DNA of 64,000 bases, from assembly GCF_030053395.1 (NCBI RefSeq), contig NZ_JASGBH010000003.1, positions 186,001 to 250,000 on the forward strand, in the 5' to 3' direction. How positions within the stretch are numbered: the stretch's first letter is position 1; each line of letters begins with the position of its first letter. Made by a program: the position numbers and the translations under genes. This document shows positions 6,184-15,479 of the stretch, piece after piece. This DNA is from Limnohabitans lacus (GTDB lineage: Bacteria > Pseudomonadota > Gammaproteobacteria > Burkholderiales > Burkholderiaceae_C). The notes below the pieces were generated by a model. It was not told where the DNA came from. It saw nothing but the letters and a program-made list of their open reading frames with translations, and made no database searches.

Positions 6184-8619
6184 TTATTTCAAAGGCGACA
6201 CCGCCGTGGGCATGGCGATGGTCGAGACCATGTTGGTGCTCAGGTGCGCGGGTCCGCCCTTGGGGGGCCAGATGCCTTGGGCCACGGCTTCGCCGCGGAT
6301 TTGGCTGCGGGCGTTCAGGCTGTCGTAGGCCCAGATGTTGGTGAATCGCAGTGGGCCGTCGAGCGCGACCATGGCCACCACGCAAGGCGAGAGCTTGTCG
6401 CGGGCGGGCACGTACTGCTCCCACAGGTCGATGGTGGGCTGCACGCCGCCGGTTTGGATGCCGTAGGTGCGGATTTCGTAGACCGGTCCGGTGATGCCGC
6501 TCTCGGCGCTGGGACGCACCGGCTTCATCCAGGGGAAGCCTTTGTAGCTGTGCTGCTCCAGCGTTTGGAAAATCTCGCCGCAGCCAAACGGACCCCAAGG
6601 GCCGTCGCCTGTTTCTGGTCTGGCGCTTTGCTGGGTGCGCTCGCGTTCGGCCTGCAAGGCCTCGAGCGTGGCAAAGCCGCGCAGCACGATCATCTGGTTG
6701 AGCACGCCGATGTCGGTGAACCAGCAGCCCAGCAGTTCGCCTTGGGCCTCAGGCGCCGTGGCAAAGGCCTGCACGTTCGTTGCGGCTTGGCCTGCAGAGC
6801 CAAAGGGCAGGGTCATGGTGGCGAGTTCGTAATACATGGTCTGGGCTTTCGAGTTGTCGGTTGACGTGTGGGTGATCGGGTATTCGCAGGTGGACGGTGG
6901 ATCGCGGCCTGCGGCGTGGTGTGCGGCGATGAAGCCAAAGGTCATGGCCGGACCCAGCGTGATGCCGCCGGCCGGGTAGTGGCCGCCCATCATGCTGCTG
7001 AGGTCATTGCCACCGGCATACAGACCGGGGATGGCCAGGCCGTGGGCATCGGTGACTTGCGCGTGGTCGTTCACGCGCAAACCGGCGAAGGTGCCCAAGC
7101 TGCCCATCACGACTTTGACGGCATAAAACGGCCCGCGTTCGATGGGGCCCATGCAGGGGTTGCGCAGACCGCGCCGAGTGGCGTTGATGGCATCGCCCTG
7201 GATGCGGTTGTAGGGCGTTTCGCCTTTGCCAAAGTCGAGGTCTTTGCCGTCTTGCGCCAGCGCGTTGTAGCGCTGCACCGTGGCTTGCAGGGCTGGGGCG
7301 TCGATGCCGCAAGCGTTGGCTAATTCTTTCAAGGTTTGACCGCGTTTCAGGTAGCCGTTTTTCAGCCAAGGGCCGAGCGGCATGGGTGCGGGCTTGACCG
7401 CGCCCAGGCCGTAGTAGCGCAGAAACAAGTGGTCGCAAATCAGCCAGGCTTCGGGCTTGTGACCGGCCGGTGTTGCCGCCAGCAGGTCTTGCATGAAGTC
7501 GTGGTACGAGTTGGCCTCGTTGGCAAAGCGTTGGCCTTGCGCCGTGACAGCGATCAGGCCAGGCTTGGCGCGCTCGATCAGGTGCGGGAAATGCGCCATG
7601 CTGCCGTCCGGGCGGGGCACCAAAGACACCGGGGCCAATGCCGCTGCTTGCACCAAGTCGCCCGCCACCACGCCACCTGCGGACTCGCCCAAACGCAGGC
7701 CGTCGCCCGTGTTGCCCCGGTTGCCGGCCGACCAGTGTTCGTGGCCCGTGGGGGCATGCGGCAGCAGTTGCAGTTTGCGCGCTGGGTCGTGTGGAAAGCC
7801 GCCAGTGGCCAACACCACGCCGCAGCGGGCTTGGATGCTGACTTCGCCATTGGGTGATTGCACCACGGCACCGGTGACCCGGCCTTCGCTTTGCAGCAAA
7901 CGCACAGCCGGGCTGTTCACGCGTATTTGAACGCCCTGATCGAATGCGGATTGGGCCAGCCCGCCGATCAAGGCATTGCCGTTGACCAGGCGCGTGCCCC
8001 GGCGGTGCACCAACAAGTCACGCCAGTGGCGCAGCACCAGCTTCGTGACATGCCAAAAGGATGCTGGCTTGTGCAGGGCGTTCAAAAAATGCCGCAGCTC
8101 CGCACCCGAGGCGATGCCCATGCCCCACAGCGTGGTCTCGTGCAGCGGGGGCTTGAGGTCGTGCAGGCGATCGCCCAGTGGGCGGGCATCAAAAGGCGCT
8201 GCGCAAATCGAGCGGCCGCCCAGCGCCGCGTCGATGGTGTGGCCATGAAAGTCTGGAATCGCGTTGCCATCGATGAACTGCAGCGCGGTGTGGCGGCGAA
8301 AGAACTCGACCATGCGCGGGCCGTTGTTCAGAAAGGCCAGGGCGCGGGACTCGTCGAATTTTTCGCCCAGCTCGCGGCGCAGGTAAGACAGCGGTTTTTC
8401 GATGCGCTCGACCAGGCCCGCCTCGATGGCCAGCGGGTTGCGCGGCACCCACATCCAGCCGCCCGACCAAGCCGTGGTGCCACCGTATTGCGCTTCTTTT
8501 TCGACCACGATGACCTTCAGGCCCAGGTGCGCTGCCGTGACGGCGGCCGACAGCGCGCCCGCGCCCGAGCCCACCACCAGCAGGTCGCAGTGTTCGGTGG
8601 AGGGCCTTGCAGCGTTCAT
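6184..8619 (-). CDS. FAD-dependent dehydrogenase fused to a C-terminal NIPSNAP domain
   Basis: An 811-residue protein. Residues 1-575 are an FAD enzyme of the 3-ketosteroid-delta1-dehydrogenase / fumarate-reductase flavoprotein family: N-terminal LLVVGSGAGALSAAV dinucleotide fold, GGTTAWSGG, and the C-terminal signature GLYAGGNDLSSMMGGHYPAGG. From Met595 the chain becomes a double NIPSNAP-type ferredoxin-like domain (MYYELATMTLPFG, later PVYEIRTYGIQTGG). No stop codon separates them, and the roughly 20-residue linker is rich in polar residues. The start at 8619 was chosen because it lies 13 bases after the IclR stop and immediately precedes the FAD fold. Similar FAD enzymes oxidise CH-CH bonds beside a ketone in ring compounds. 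Confidence 0.85.
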   Translation of the reverse strand: MNAARPSTEHCDLLVVGSGAGALSAAVTAAHLGLKVIVVEKEAQYGGTTAWSGGWMWVPRNPLAIEAGLVERIEKPLSYLRRELGEKFDESRALAFLNNGPRMVEFFRRHTALQFIDGNAIPDFHGHTIDAALGGRSICAAPFDARPLGDRLHDLKPPLHETTLWGMGIASGAELRHFLNALHKPASFWHVTKLVLRHWRDLLVHRRGTRLVNGNALIGGLAQSAFDQGVQIRVNSPAVRLLQSEGRVTGAVVQSPNGEVSIQARCGVVLATGGFPHDPARKLQLLPHAPTGHEHWSAGNRGNTGDGLRLGESAGGVVAGDLVQAAALAPVSLVPRPDGSMAHFPHLIERAKPGLIAVTAQGQRFANEANSYHDFMQDLLAATPAGHKPEAWLICDHLFLRYYGLGAVKPAPMPLGPWLKNGYLKRGQTLKELANACGIDAPALQATVQRYNALAQDGKDLDFGKGETPYNRIQGDAINATRRGLRNPCMGPIERGPFYAVKVVMGSLGTFAGLRVNDHAQVTDAHGLAIPGLYAGGNDLSSMMGGHYPAGGITLGPAMTFGFIAAHHAAGRDPPSTCEYPITHTSTDNSKAQTMYYELATMTLPFGSAGQAATNVQAFATAPEAQGELLGCWFTDIGVLNQMIVLRGFATLEALQAERERTQQSARPETGDGPWGPFGCGEIFQTLEQHSYKGFPWMKPVRPSAESGITGPVYEIRTYGIQTGGVQPTIDLWEQYVPARDKLSPCVVAMVALDGPLRFTNIWAYDSLNARSQIRGEAVAQGIWPPKGGPAHLSTNMVSTIAMPTAVSPLK

Positions 8620-8632
8620 CGGCTCGCGCACA

Positions 8633-9466
8633 TCACACCGCGTAGATCGGTTTGCGGCCATCGGTGGGGGCGGCGCTGCCGGTTTCGGCCGTGAGGCTGA
8701 AGAAGGGCGATGCGCCACTGGACGCGGCCAGCTGCTGCGCGATGCTTTGCAACTCGGGCGCCAAGGCTTGCATTTTTTCGGGGGTGAAGCGCACCGTGGG
8801 GCCGGCGATGGTCAGCACGCCAAACGCGGGCTGCCCTGCAAAGCGCACGGGTGCGGACATGGCCGACAGGCCTGCGGTGTAGGTGTCGGTGGTCAGGCTG
8901 TAGCCCCGATCGCGGGTTTGGGCCACGGCCTCCATCACGGCTTGCAAGCTGGTGGGCGCGGCAGGGCCGAACTGTTCAGGCAGGCCCAGACCTTGTTTGG
9001 CCACCAAGGCCAGGGCCGCGTCATCGCTCAGCGTCGAGAGCAAGGCCCAGCCCGAGGACGAGCACGACAAGCGTGCATCGCTGCCCATGTCGGGGTCGTA
9101 GCGCAGGCCTTGGCGCGCACCTTGGGCGCGGGCCACCCAGGTCAGGCGCTCGCCGTCGACCACTGAGAGGCGCACCAGTTCGCCCGACACCTCGGCCAAG
9201 CGGTTGAGCAGGGGCTGGGCAATGTCCACGATGCCGCTGTTGCTCAGGTAGCTCAGGCCCATGGAGACCAGTTTGGTGGTCAGCAGGTAGTCGCCGTGGC
9301 CGCGTGTCTGGCGCACATAGCCCAGGCGCACCAGGTCGGTCAGCAGGCGGTGCGTGCCGCTGCGCGGGATGTCGAGCTGATCGGCAATGGCGGCCAGTTC
9401 CAGGCCTTCACCGTGTTGCGAGAGCAATTCGAGGATGCTCAAAGTTCGTTCGAGAACGCCGCTCAT
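8633..9466 (-). CDS. IclR-family transcriptional regulator
   Basis: A 277-residue regulator: N-terminal winged helix (MSGVLERTLSILELLSQHGEGLELAAIADQL-like region, about residues 1-65) and C-terminal ligand-binding domain (about 80-250) ending in MQALAPELQSIAQQLAAS. The start codon overlaps the stop of the upstream oxidoreductase gene as ATGA, showing tight coupling. As the only regulator encoded in the locus, it is the natural candidate for binding the two IclR-like boxes at 10579-10611. Ligand unknown, presumably the substrate or an intermediate of the locus. Confidence 0.9.
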   Translation of the reverse strand: MSGVLERTLSILELLSQHGEGLELAAIADQLDIPRSGTHRLLTDLVRLGYVRQTRGHGDYLLTTKLVSMGLSYLSNSGIVDIAQPLLNRLAEVSGELVRLSVVDGERLTWVARAQGARQGLRYDPDMGSDARLSCSSSGWALLSTLSDDAALALVAKQGLGLPEQFGPAAPTSLQAVMEAVAQTRDRGYSLTTDTYTAGLSAMSAPVRFAGQPAFGVLTIAGPTVRFTPEKMQALAPELQSIAQQLAASSGASPFFSLTAETGSAAPTDGRKPIYAV

Positions 9467-10524
9467 GTGGGATTCCTTGACGCCGTGAAGGCTGGGCAGG
9501 TTTGACGTTGACCGGTGCGTGCCGCCTTCAGCAAAGCCAATGTGGCTTGCAAAGTGCGCCAGCCGTCCAGTGCCGAGCAGATGGGGGTTTCGCGCCGCTC
9601 GGCCACCGCGCGAAAGTGCCGCAGTTGTTGAACGTACACATCGGTGTCGTGCACACGGATTTGTTCGCGCACCATTTCGCGGTGCCAATGGCGCTCGCCG
9701 GGGTAGCGCCACAAGTCCAAATCGGGCAGCGAGAGCGAGCCCTGCGTGCCCGACAAAAAGTGCGACTGCACATTTTGTCGGGGGTATTGGCCTTGCTCGC
9801 CGGCACAAAAATCCCAGCACCAAGGCGAGACGGTGGTGTCGGACACCGTCATCACCGCTTGCGTGCCGCTGGCAAATTCGAGCAAGGCCGCACCGGTGTC
9901 TTCGACTTCAAAACCGCGCACCGCGCTGGACAGGCTGCCTTGCACCGCACGCACTTCGCCCAGCAGGTACACCAGCATGTCGATGTCGTGGATCAGGTTG
10001 ATCAGCACCGGCCCGCCACCGGCTTGGCGGCGCCAGGGCACATCGAAGTAGGCCTCGGGCTTGTAGAAGTTGGCCATCACGTTGGCGCTGAGCACCTGGC
10101 CCAGGCGACCGTCGGCAACGATTTGACGGGCCCTTTGCAAGATCGGGTTGTGGCGGCGGTGGTGCCCCACCAGCACCGGCACGCCGGTGTCTTGCGCGAT
10201 CTGGATCAGGCGCTCGGCAGCGGCCAAGGTGTCGGCCACCGGTTTTTCAATCAGCACCGCGATGCCGCGCGCCATGCAGTCGGCGGCCACCTCCACATGG
10301 GTGGCGTTGGGCGTGGCGATCACCACGCCTTGCGGCCGGGTGGCTTCCAGCAGGGCAGGGTGGTTTTCAAAGGTGGGGATGTTGCGCTCGGCACACCACT
10401 GGCGAGCCGCCTCGTCCGGCTCGGCCACCCCCACCAGAGCGAACTCGGGTGTTTTCAGGATGCGTTCGATGTGCGTCTGGCCAATCACGCCAGCGCCAAT
10501 CACGGCCAGAGGGAACTTGTGCAT
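9463..10524 (-). CDS. Gfo/Idh/MocA-family oxidoreductase
   Basis: NAD(P)-dependent dehydrogenase of 353 residues acting on a sugar-like or cyclic polyol alcohol. The N-terminal Rossmann fold is clear (LAVIGAGVIGQTHIERI), followed by the GVVIATPNATHVE segment and the catalytic EKPVADTL motif with its conserved Lys near residue 94. The C-terminal beta-sheet domain has DIDMLVYLLGEV. The start MHKFPLAVIG is preferred over a longer upstream frame that would run into the promoter. It is the first gene of the leftward catabolic operon and overlaps the IclR gene by four bases. Confidence 0.9.
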   Translation of the reverse strand: MHKFPLAVIGAGVIGQTHIERILKTPEFALVGVAEPDEAARQWCAERNIPTFENHPALLEATRPQGVVIATPNATHVEVAADCMARGIAVLIEKPVADTLAAAERLIQIAQDTGVPVLVGHHRRHNPILQRARQIVADGRLGQVLSANVMANFYKPEAYFDVPWRRQAGGGPVLINLIHDIDMLVYLLGEVRAVQGSLSSAVRGFEVEDTGAALLEFASGTQAVMTVSDTTVSPWCWDFCAGEQGQYPRQNVQSHFLSGTQGSLSLPDLDLWRYPGERHWHREMVREQIRVHDTDVYVQQLRHFRAVAERRETPICSALDGWRTLQATLALLKAARTGQRQTCPAFTASRNPT

Positions 10525-10578
10525 GGGTGTTGTTGCGTGTGCAGTGGGGTGCGTCGATGGCCCGAGTATATTGATTTT

Positions 10579-10611
10579 TGGAAATAAATTCAAAAGTGGA
10601 ATCAAATTCCG
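10579..10611. promoter_or_regulatory. Two tandem IclR-type boxes in divergent promoter
   Basis: Box 1 (10579-10593) reads TGGAAATAAATTCAA and box 2 (10597-10611) reads TGGAATCAAATTCCG. Both match the TGGAA-N5-TTCC pattern known for IclR-family operators, box 2 almost perfectly. Their centres are 18 bases apart, close to two helical turns. They lie in a 108-base AT-rich gap between the start codons of the leftward and rightward operons, so one regulator could control both. Confidence 0.65.
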
Positions 10612-10632
10612 TTTTTATGTATCATCGCGGCC

Positions 10633-11439
10633 ATGAACCCGACACAGCCCTTGCACCTTGACGGCGCTTCGCGCATCCATTTCATCGTGGGCGACCCGAT
10701 TGCCCAGGTCAAATCGCCCTCGGGTGTGAGCCAGGCTTTTCAGGCCGCAGGGCTCAATGCGGTGTGCATCCCGGCCCATGTGGCCCCGGCCGATCTGGCG
10801 GTCTGGACGGCAGGTGTGTCGCTGTGCAAAAACGTGGACGGCATCATCGTCACCGTGCCGCACAAATTCGCTTACTTTGAGCTGTGCGCCACGACTTCGG
10901 ACCGGGGCGCGTTTTTGAAGTCCATCAACACCTTGCGCCGCAACCCCGATGGCCGCTGGCATGGTGACATGTTCGACGGCCTGGGCTATGTGAAAGCCTT
11001 GGCGCTCAAGGGCTGCAGCCTGCAGGGTCAAAAAGCATTGCTGGTGGGCGCAGGCGGTGCCGGCTCGGCCATTGCGTATTCGCTGGCCACGGGCGGCGTG
11101 CGCGAGCTGGCCATTCACGACGAAGACAGGGCTCGGCGCGACGCGCTGGTGCAGCGCCTGGCCTCGCTGGGCCAGTGCACCGTGGTGGCCGGTAGCAGCG
11201 ACCCTACAGGTTTTGACATCGCGATCAACGCCACACCGATCGGCATGCAAGCGGGTGATCCGCACCCGATCGATGTGAGCCGCTTCACACCGGACATGTG
11301 GGTGGGCTGTGTGATCACCGCGCCCGCCGTGACGCCGATGATCGCCGCTGCACGGGCGCTGGGTTGCCACACCCTCACGGGCACGGAGATGTTTGCGCAG
11401 GTGAAAGACCTGATGGTCGAATTTTTGATGGGGGCCTGA
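10633..11439 (+). CDS. Shikimate/quinate dehydrogenase-like protein (AroE paralogue)
   Basis: A 268-residue NAD(P)-dependent dehydrogenase of the AroE family. Family residues are visible: VKSPSG (substrate-binding Ser), VTVPHK with catalytic Lys78, SIN with Asn99, and FDGLG with catalytic Asp115, then the nucleotide-binding GAGGAGSA near residue 143. Motifs deviate from housekeeping AroE (MFDG instead of NTDG). Together with its place in a catabolic locus beside an FAD dehydrogenase, this argues for a catabolic role on a shikimate- or quinate-like cyclic alcohol rather than aromatic amino acid synthesis. It is the first gene of the rightward operon, one base from the next gene. Confidence 0.87.
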   Translation: MNPTQPLHLDGASRIHFIVGDPIAQVKSPSGVSQAFQAAGLNAVCIPAHVAPADLAVWTAGVSLCKNVDGIIVTVPHKFAYFELCATTSDRGAFLKSINTLRRNPDGRWHGDMFDGLGYVKALALKGCSLQGQKALLVGAGGAGSAIAYSLATGGVRELAIHDEDRARRDALVQRLASLGQCTVVAGSSDPTGFDIAINATPIGMQAGDPHPIDVSRFTPDMWVGCVITAPAVTPMIAAARALGCHTLTGTEMFAQVKDLMVEFLMGA

Positions 11440-11440
11440 G

Positions 11441-13180
11441 ATGCAAGTTCTGAAGAACGGTCTGGATGGTTTGAAGGACGGTGTCGAATTTGACCTGGTG
11501 GTCATCGGTGCGGGTGGCGCGGGCTTGTCGGCGGCGGTGTTTGCCGCCATCGACGGCGCCAAGGTGCTGGTGGTCGAGCGCACCGAGTTCGTGGGCGGCA
11601 CCACCGCCTGGTCGGCAGGCACCACCTGGGCGCCGGGAACCCACCATGCTGCAGCCGTCAACCCCAGCGACAAGCTGGCCGACGTGACGACTTACCTTAA
11701 CCATGCGGTGGGCGCGCAAGCGCCTGCCGCTTTGCGCGAAGCCTTTTTGAAGCACGGCGGCGACGCCGTGGCCAAAATCGAAGCGCACTCGTCCATGAAA
11801 TACCGGCCTTACCCCAAGCACCCGGACTACATCAGCGACCTGCCCGGCTCGACCTTGAATGGCCGCGCTTTGGAGCCTGTGCCTTTTGATGGCCGTTTGC
11901 TGGGTGAACTCTTCCCGCTGCTGCGTCCACCCATCCCCGAGTTCACCGTGCTCGGCGGCATGATGGTGGACCGCACCGACATCAACCACTTGCTGGCGAT
12001 GACGAAGTCTTGGGCATCGCTCAAGCACGCGCTCAGCATACTGGGGCGTCACTTGCGCGATCGCTTGAGCCATGCCCGGGGCACTCGCTTGGTGATGGGC
12101 AACGCCTTGGTGGGGCGCTTGTTGCATGGCTTGTCACAGCACGCTCACGCCACGCTGGCGCTGAAAACCTCGGTCGATGCGCTGGAGCGTGACGCCAGCG
12201 GCCGCGTGGTGGCGGTGCGCTTGAGCAGCGCCACCGGCAAGGCCCGTGTGGTGGCCAAGCATGGCGTGGTGCTGGCCAGTGGCGGCTTCAACCGCGACCC
12301 GGCCTTGCGTGCACAGAAGTTGCCCGGCATTCCCGCCGATTGGTGCCCCGCTGCACCCGGCCACACCGGCGAGGCGCTGGCTTTGGCACGGGGCTTGGGC
12401 GCCGTCGAAGGGCAGGGCGCACAAAGCCCGGCCTTCTGGGCGCCCGTGTCTTTGCGCCAACGCCCCGATGGCAGCACCGCGGTGTTCCCGCATTTCGTGA
12501 TGGACCGCGCCAAGCCCGGCATGATCACCGTCAACCAGGCGGGCGAGCGCTTTGTCAACGAGAGCACCTCTTACCACCTGTTTGCGCTGGGCATGCAGGC
12601 GGCCCGGCAAGCCGTTCCCGCTTACATGGTGGCCGATGCCAAAGCCTTGCGCCAGTACGGCATGGGCATGGTGCGCCCCGGTGGCAAGGGGCTGGCCCCG
12701 TTCTTGGCCGACGGCTACTTGACCGAAGCCGCCAGCCTGCAAGCGCTGGCCGACAAGCTGGGCATCTCAGCGCAGGGTTTGGCCCAAGCGGTGGCCGACA
12801 ACAACGCCTTTGCCCAAACCGGTGTGGATACACAGTTCCAACGCGGCGAGACGGCTTATCAACAGAACATTGGCGACGCCGCAGCCGGTGGCCGCAACCC
12901 CAACTTGGGTGCGATCAGCGAAGGGCCTTATTACGCCGTCAAGCTCTACCCCGGCGACATTGGCGCGGCGCAAGGCTTGCAGACCAACGAGCACGCACAG
13001 CTGCTCAATGCGCAAGGGCAAGTCATCGAGGGCTTGTACGCCGTTGGCAACGACATGAATTCCATCATGGGCGGTGTGTACCCCGCCCCCGGCATCACGA
13101 TTGGCCCGGGCTTGGTGTTTGCCTATTTGGCGACCCGTCATGCCTTGGCTTCGCCCATGGCCCTCGGGTCTAACCCCTAA
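11441..13180 (+). CDS. FAD-dependent dehydrogenase (3-ketosteroid-delta1-dehydrogenase-like)
   Basis: A 579-residue flavoprotein, paralogous to the FAD half of the fusion protein at 6184-8619. It has the dinucleotide fold LVVIGAGGAGLSAAV, the GGTTAWSAGTTWAPG segment, and the C-terminal GLYAVGNDMNSIMGGVYPAPG followed by a short tail. Unlike its paralogue it stops after the FAD domain. It begins one base after the AroE-like gene. Members of this family desaturate a ring carbon-carbon bond next to a ketone. Two such enzymes in one locus suggest stepwise ring dehydrogenation; the substrate is unknown. Confidence 0.88.
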   Translation: MQVLKNGLDGLKDGVEFDLVVIGAGGAGLSAAVFAAIDGAKVLVVERTEFVGGTTAWSAGTTWAPGTHHAAAVNPSDKLADVTTYLNHAVGAQAPAALREAFLKHGGDAVAKIEAHSSMKYRPYPKHPDYISDLPGSTLNGRALEPVPFDGRLLGELFPLLRPPIPEFTVLGGMMVDRTDINHLLAMTKSWASLKHALSILGRHLRDRLSHARGTRLVMGNALVGRLLHGLSQHAHATLALKTSVDALERDASGRVVAVRLSSATGKARVVAKHGVVLASGGFNRDPALRAQKLPGIPADWCPAAPGHTGEALALARGLGAVEGQGAQSPAFWAPVSLRQRPDGSTAVFPHFVMDRAKPGMITVNQAGERFVNESTSYHLFALGMQAARQAVPAYMVADAKALRQYGMGMVRPGGKGLAPFLADGYLTEAASLQALADKLGISAQGLAQAVADNNAFAQTGVDTQFQRGETAYQQNIGDAAAGGRNPNLGAISEGPYYAVKLYPGDIGAAQGLQTNEHAQLLNAQGQVIEGLYAVGNDMNSIMGGVYPAPGITIGPGLVFAYLATRHALASPMALGSNP

Positions 13181-13352
13181 TACGTTCGTTCATCGCACGT
13201 TTTTGTTCGGTGATTGACCCATCTACCCCGGCCTGCCCGTGATGCCTATGGAAATGACCACTACATTTTCAACACCTTGCCCTGCATGGAAAAACGTTTT
13301 TCAACCCACTGGCCGTGCAAGCTGGCCTGATTCCACCAACGAGGAGACCTCT

Positions 13353-14483
13353 GTGAAAGCTACCCTGAAAACCCTGGCCGTCTGTGCCGCCTTGGCCGTG
13401 TCTGGCCTGGCCCAAGCCCAAGACATCAAGATCGCCAACATCGTTGAGCTGTCGGGCCCTGGCACCACCGCCGGCACATTGTTCAAAAACGGTACCGAAC
13501 TGGCCATCAAGGAAATCAATGCCGCTGGCGGTATCTTGGGCAAGAAAATCAGCTACACCACCGAAGACACCCAGACCAACCCTGGCGTGGCCAAAGGCCT
13601 GACGCAAAAAGCGGTGGACAACGACGTGTTTGCCATTTTTGGCCCCGTGTACTCCGGCTCCATCATGGTCTCCATGGCCGAATCCAAGCGAGGCGAAACA
13701 CCCAACTTCACCGGCGGTGAAGCCGCTGCAGTCACCGCACAAGGCAACCCTTATGTGTTCCGTACCGCCTTCGGTCAGAGCGTGTCTTTCCCTAAGTTGG
13801 CCAAGTTCATCAATTCCAAAGCCAAGACCTTGGCCATCGTTTATGTGAACAACGACTTCGGCAAAGGCGGTCGTGACACCCTGACCAAGTTGCTCGAAGG
13901 CACTTCCACCAAGATCGTGGCCGACATCTCCACCGACGCCGGTCAAGTGGACTTTTCTGCGGCTGTGTTGAAGGCCAAGCAGACCGATGCCGACGCGATC
14001 TTCGTGTACACCAACGAAGAAGAGTCGGCCCGTGCCCTGCGCGAGTTCCGCAAGCAAGGCGTCAAGAAAATGCTGATTGGCGAAACCACGCTGACCGGCC
14101 AGAAAGTGATCGAGTTGGCCGGTGAAGCCGCCAACGGCGCACTGGCCCACGTAGGTCTGACGGTCGATGCCCCAGCGTTCAAGGCTTTCGGTGCCAAGTA
14201 CAAGGCCGAATACAAATCTGAGTCGGACCACAACGGCATCAAAGGCTACACCGGCATGTACGTGCTCAAGGCCGCCATCGAGAAAGCCGGCAAGATCGAC
14301 CGCAAAGCGGCCGCTGCGGCGATTCGCAACAGCTGCTTCAGCGCCAAGCAACACCCTGGCATCCTGATGGATGTGTGTTTTGACGACAAAGGCGATCTGG
14401 ACCGCGAGAGCTTCCTGATCGAAGTCAAGGGTGGACAGCCCGTGATCAACGCGACTTTGCCTCCTCTGAACGCCAAGAAGTAA
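13353..14483 (+). CDS. Liv-type ABC transporter substrate-binding protein
   Basis: Periplasmic binding protein of the branched-chain amino acid (Leu/Ile/Val-type) family, 376 residues. It starts at GTG preceded by GAGGAG; from there the product carries a normal signal peptide (KATLKTLAVCAALAVSGLA, cleaved after AQA), whereas upstream ATG codons would bury it. The mature part opens DIKIANIVELSGPG and shows typical PVYSGS and YTNEEESARALREF stretches. It is the first transport gene of the rightward operon. In this setting the ligand is probably the catabolic substrate (family members often bind aromatic or cyclic acids), not an amino acid. Confidence 0.9.
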   Translation: MKATLKTLAVCAALAVSGLAQAQDIKIANIVELSGPGTTAGTLFKNGTELAIKEINAAGGILGKKISYTTEDTQTNPGVAKGLTQKAVDNDVFAIFGPVYSGSIMVSMAESKRGETPNFTGGEAAAVTAQGNPYVFRTAFGQSVSFPKLAKFINSKAKTLAIVYVNNDFGKGGRDTLTKLLEGTSTKIVADISTDAGQVDFSAAVLKAKQTDADAIFVYTNEEESARALREFRKQGVKKMLIGETTLTGQKVIELAGEAANGALAHVGLTVDAPAFKAFGAKYKAEYKSESDHNGIKGYTGMYVLKAAIEKAGKIDRKAAAAAIRNSCFSAKQHPGILMDVCFDDKGDLDRESFLIEVKGGQPVINATLPPLNAKK

Positions 14484-14503
14484 TTGACGTTTTGAAAACA
14501 AGG

Positions 14504-14531
14504 CGGGCTCCTGTGGGGTCCGCTTTTTTTC
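14504..14531 (+). terminator. Intra-operon terminator/attenuator between binding protein and permease
   Basis: A 9-bp stem (GCGGGCTCC with GGGTCCGC-side partners, two G-U pairs) closes a three-base loop and is followed by seven T. It sits 20 bases after the binding-protein stop. Such partial terminators are common after binding-protein genes and would give more binding protein than permease. Confidence 0.75.
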
Positions 14532-14603
14532 AGGCCATTCGGGCTGATCCAGCCCGCGCAGGCGGCTTTTGATGCCTGCGCCTCCCGTTTTCGGAGTTCT
14601 CCC

Positions 14604-15479
14604 ATGACCGACTTTTTACAACTCTTTTTCAGTGGCTTGGCCACTGGCAGCATCTATGCGCTGGTGGCCTTGGGCTTCACCTTGCTGTGGCAAGCGTCTG
14701 GCACGATCAACTTCGCGCAAGGCGAATTTGTGATGCTGCCCGCCTTCATGATGGTGATGCTGATGGGCTCAGGCCTGTCGCTGTATGTGGCCTTTGCCTT
14801 GTCCATCGTGCTGTCGGTGCTGATTTTGGGTTGGTTGTTCAAACGCGGTCTGGTGGACCCCCTGTTCAAGTACGGCATGATGCCCATCGTCGTGGCCACC
14901 ATTGGCCTGTCGATCGCCATGCGCAACGGTGTGCGTGCGGGCTACAGCGCCGAGCCCCACCCCTTCCCCCAAGTGTTCCCCGACGTGATTTTTGAGGTGA
15001 TGGGCGTGACCTTCTCGGCCGGTGATGTGGGCACCTTTGTGTTTGCCATGGCCTTGGTGCTGGTGACGCAGGCTTTCCTGAGCAAAACCGTGACGGGCCG
15101 CGCCATGCAGGCGGTGGCGCAAAACACCGAGAGCGCTTCGGTGCTGGGCATCAATGTGCCGCGCATGATTTTCTACACCTTTGCCATCAACGCGATCTTG
15201 GCCGCTGCTGCGGCTTTGCTGGTGACGCCCACGTACCTCGCCAAGTTCGACATGGGTGAGGGCTTGGGTACCAAAGCCTTTTTTGCGGCCATCATCGGCG
15301 GCTTCACCAATTCGCGCGGTGCGCTGGTGGGCGGCTTGCTGGTCGGTGTGTGCGAGAACCTGGCTGCCGCCTACATCTCGCCCGCCTACAAAGACGCGGT
15401 GGCCTTGATCATTTTCATGGTCGTGATCCTGTTCAAGCCCCAAGGCCTGCTCGGCAAGAAAGAGGAGCGCAAAGTATGA
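14604..15479 (+). CDS. livH: Liv-type ABC transporter permease LivH
   Basis: Inner-membrane permease of 291 residues with about eight hydrophobic segments. The start FLQLFFSGLATGSIYALVALG and the GTINFAQGEFVM motif are diagnostic of LivH-type subunits. It ends LFKPQGLLGKKEER, again typical. The stop codon overlaps the start of the next permease gene as ATGA. With LivM it forms the channel for the solute delivered by the binding protein at 13353-14483. Confidence 0.92.
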   Translation: MTDFLQLFFSGLATGSIYALVALGFTLLWQASGTINFAQGEFVMLPAFMMVMLMGSGLSLYVAFALSIVLSVLILGWLFKRGLVDPLFKYGMMPIVVATIGLSIAMRNGVRAGYSAEPHPFPQVFPDVIFEVMGVTFSAGDVGTFVFAMALVLVTQAFLSKTVTGRAMQAVAQNTESASVLGINVPRMIFYTFAINAILAAAAALLVTPTYLAKFDMGEGLGTKAFFAAIIGGFTNSRGALVGGLLVGVCENLAAAYISPAYKDAVALIIFMVVILFKPQGLLGKKEERKV

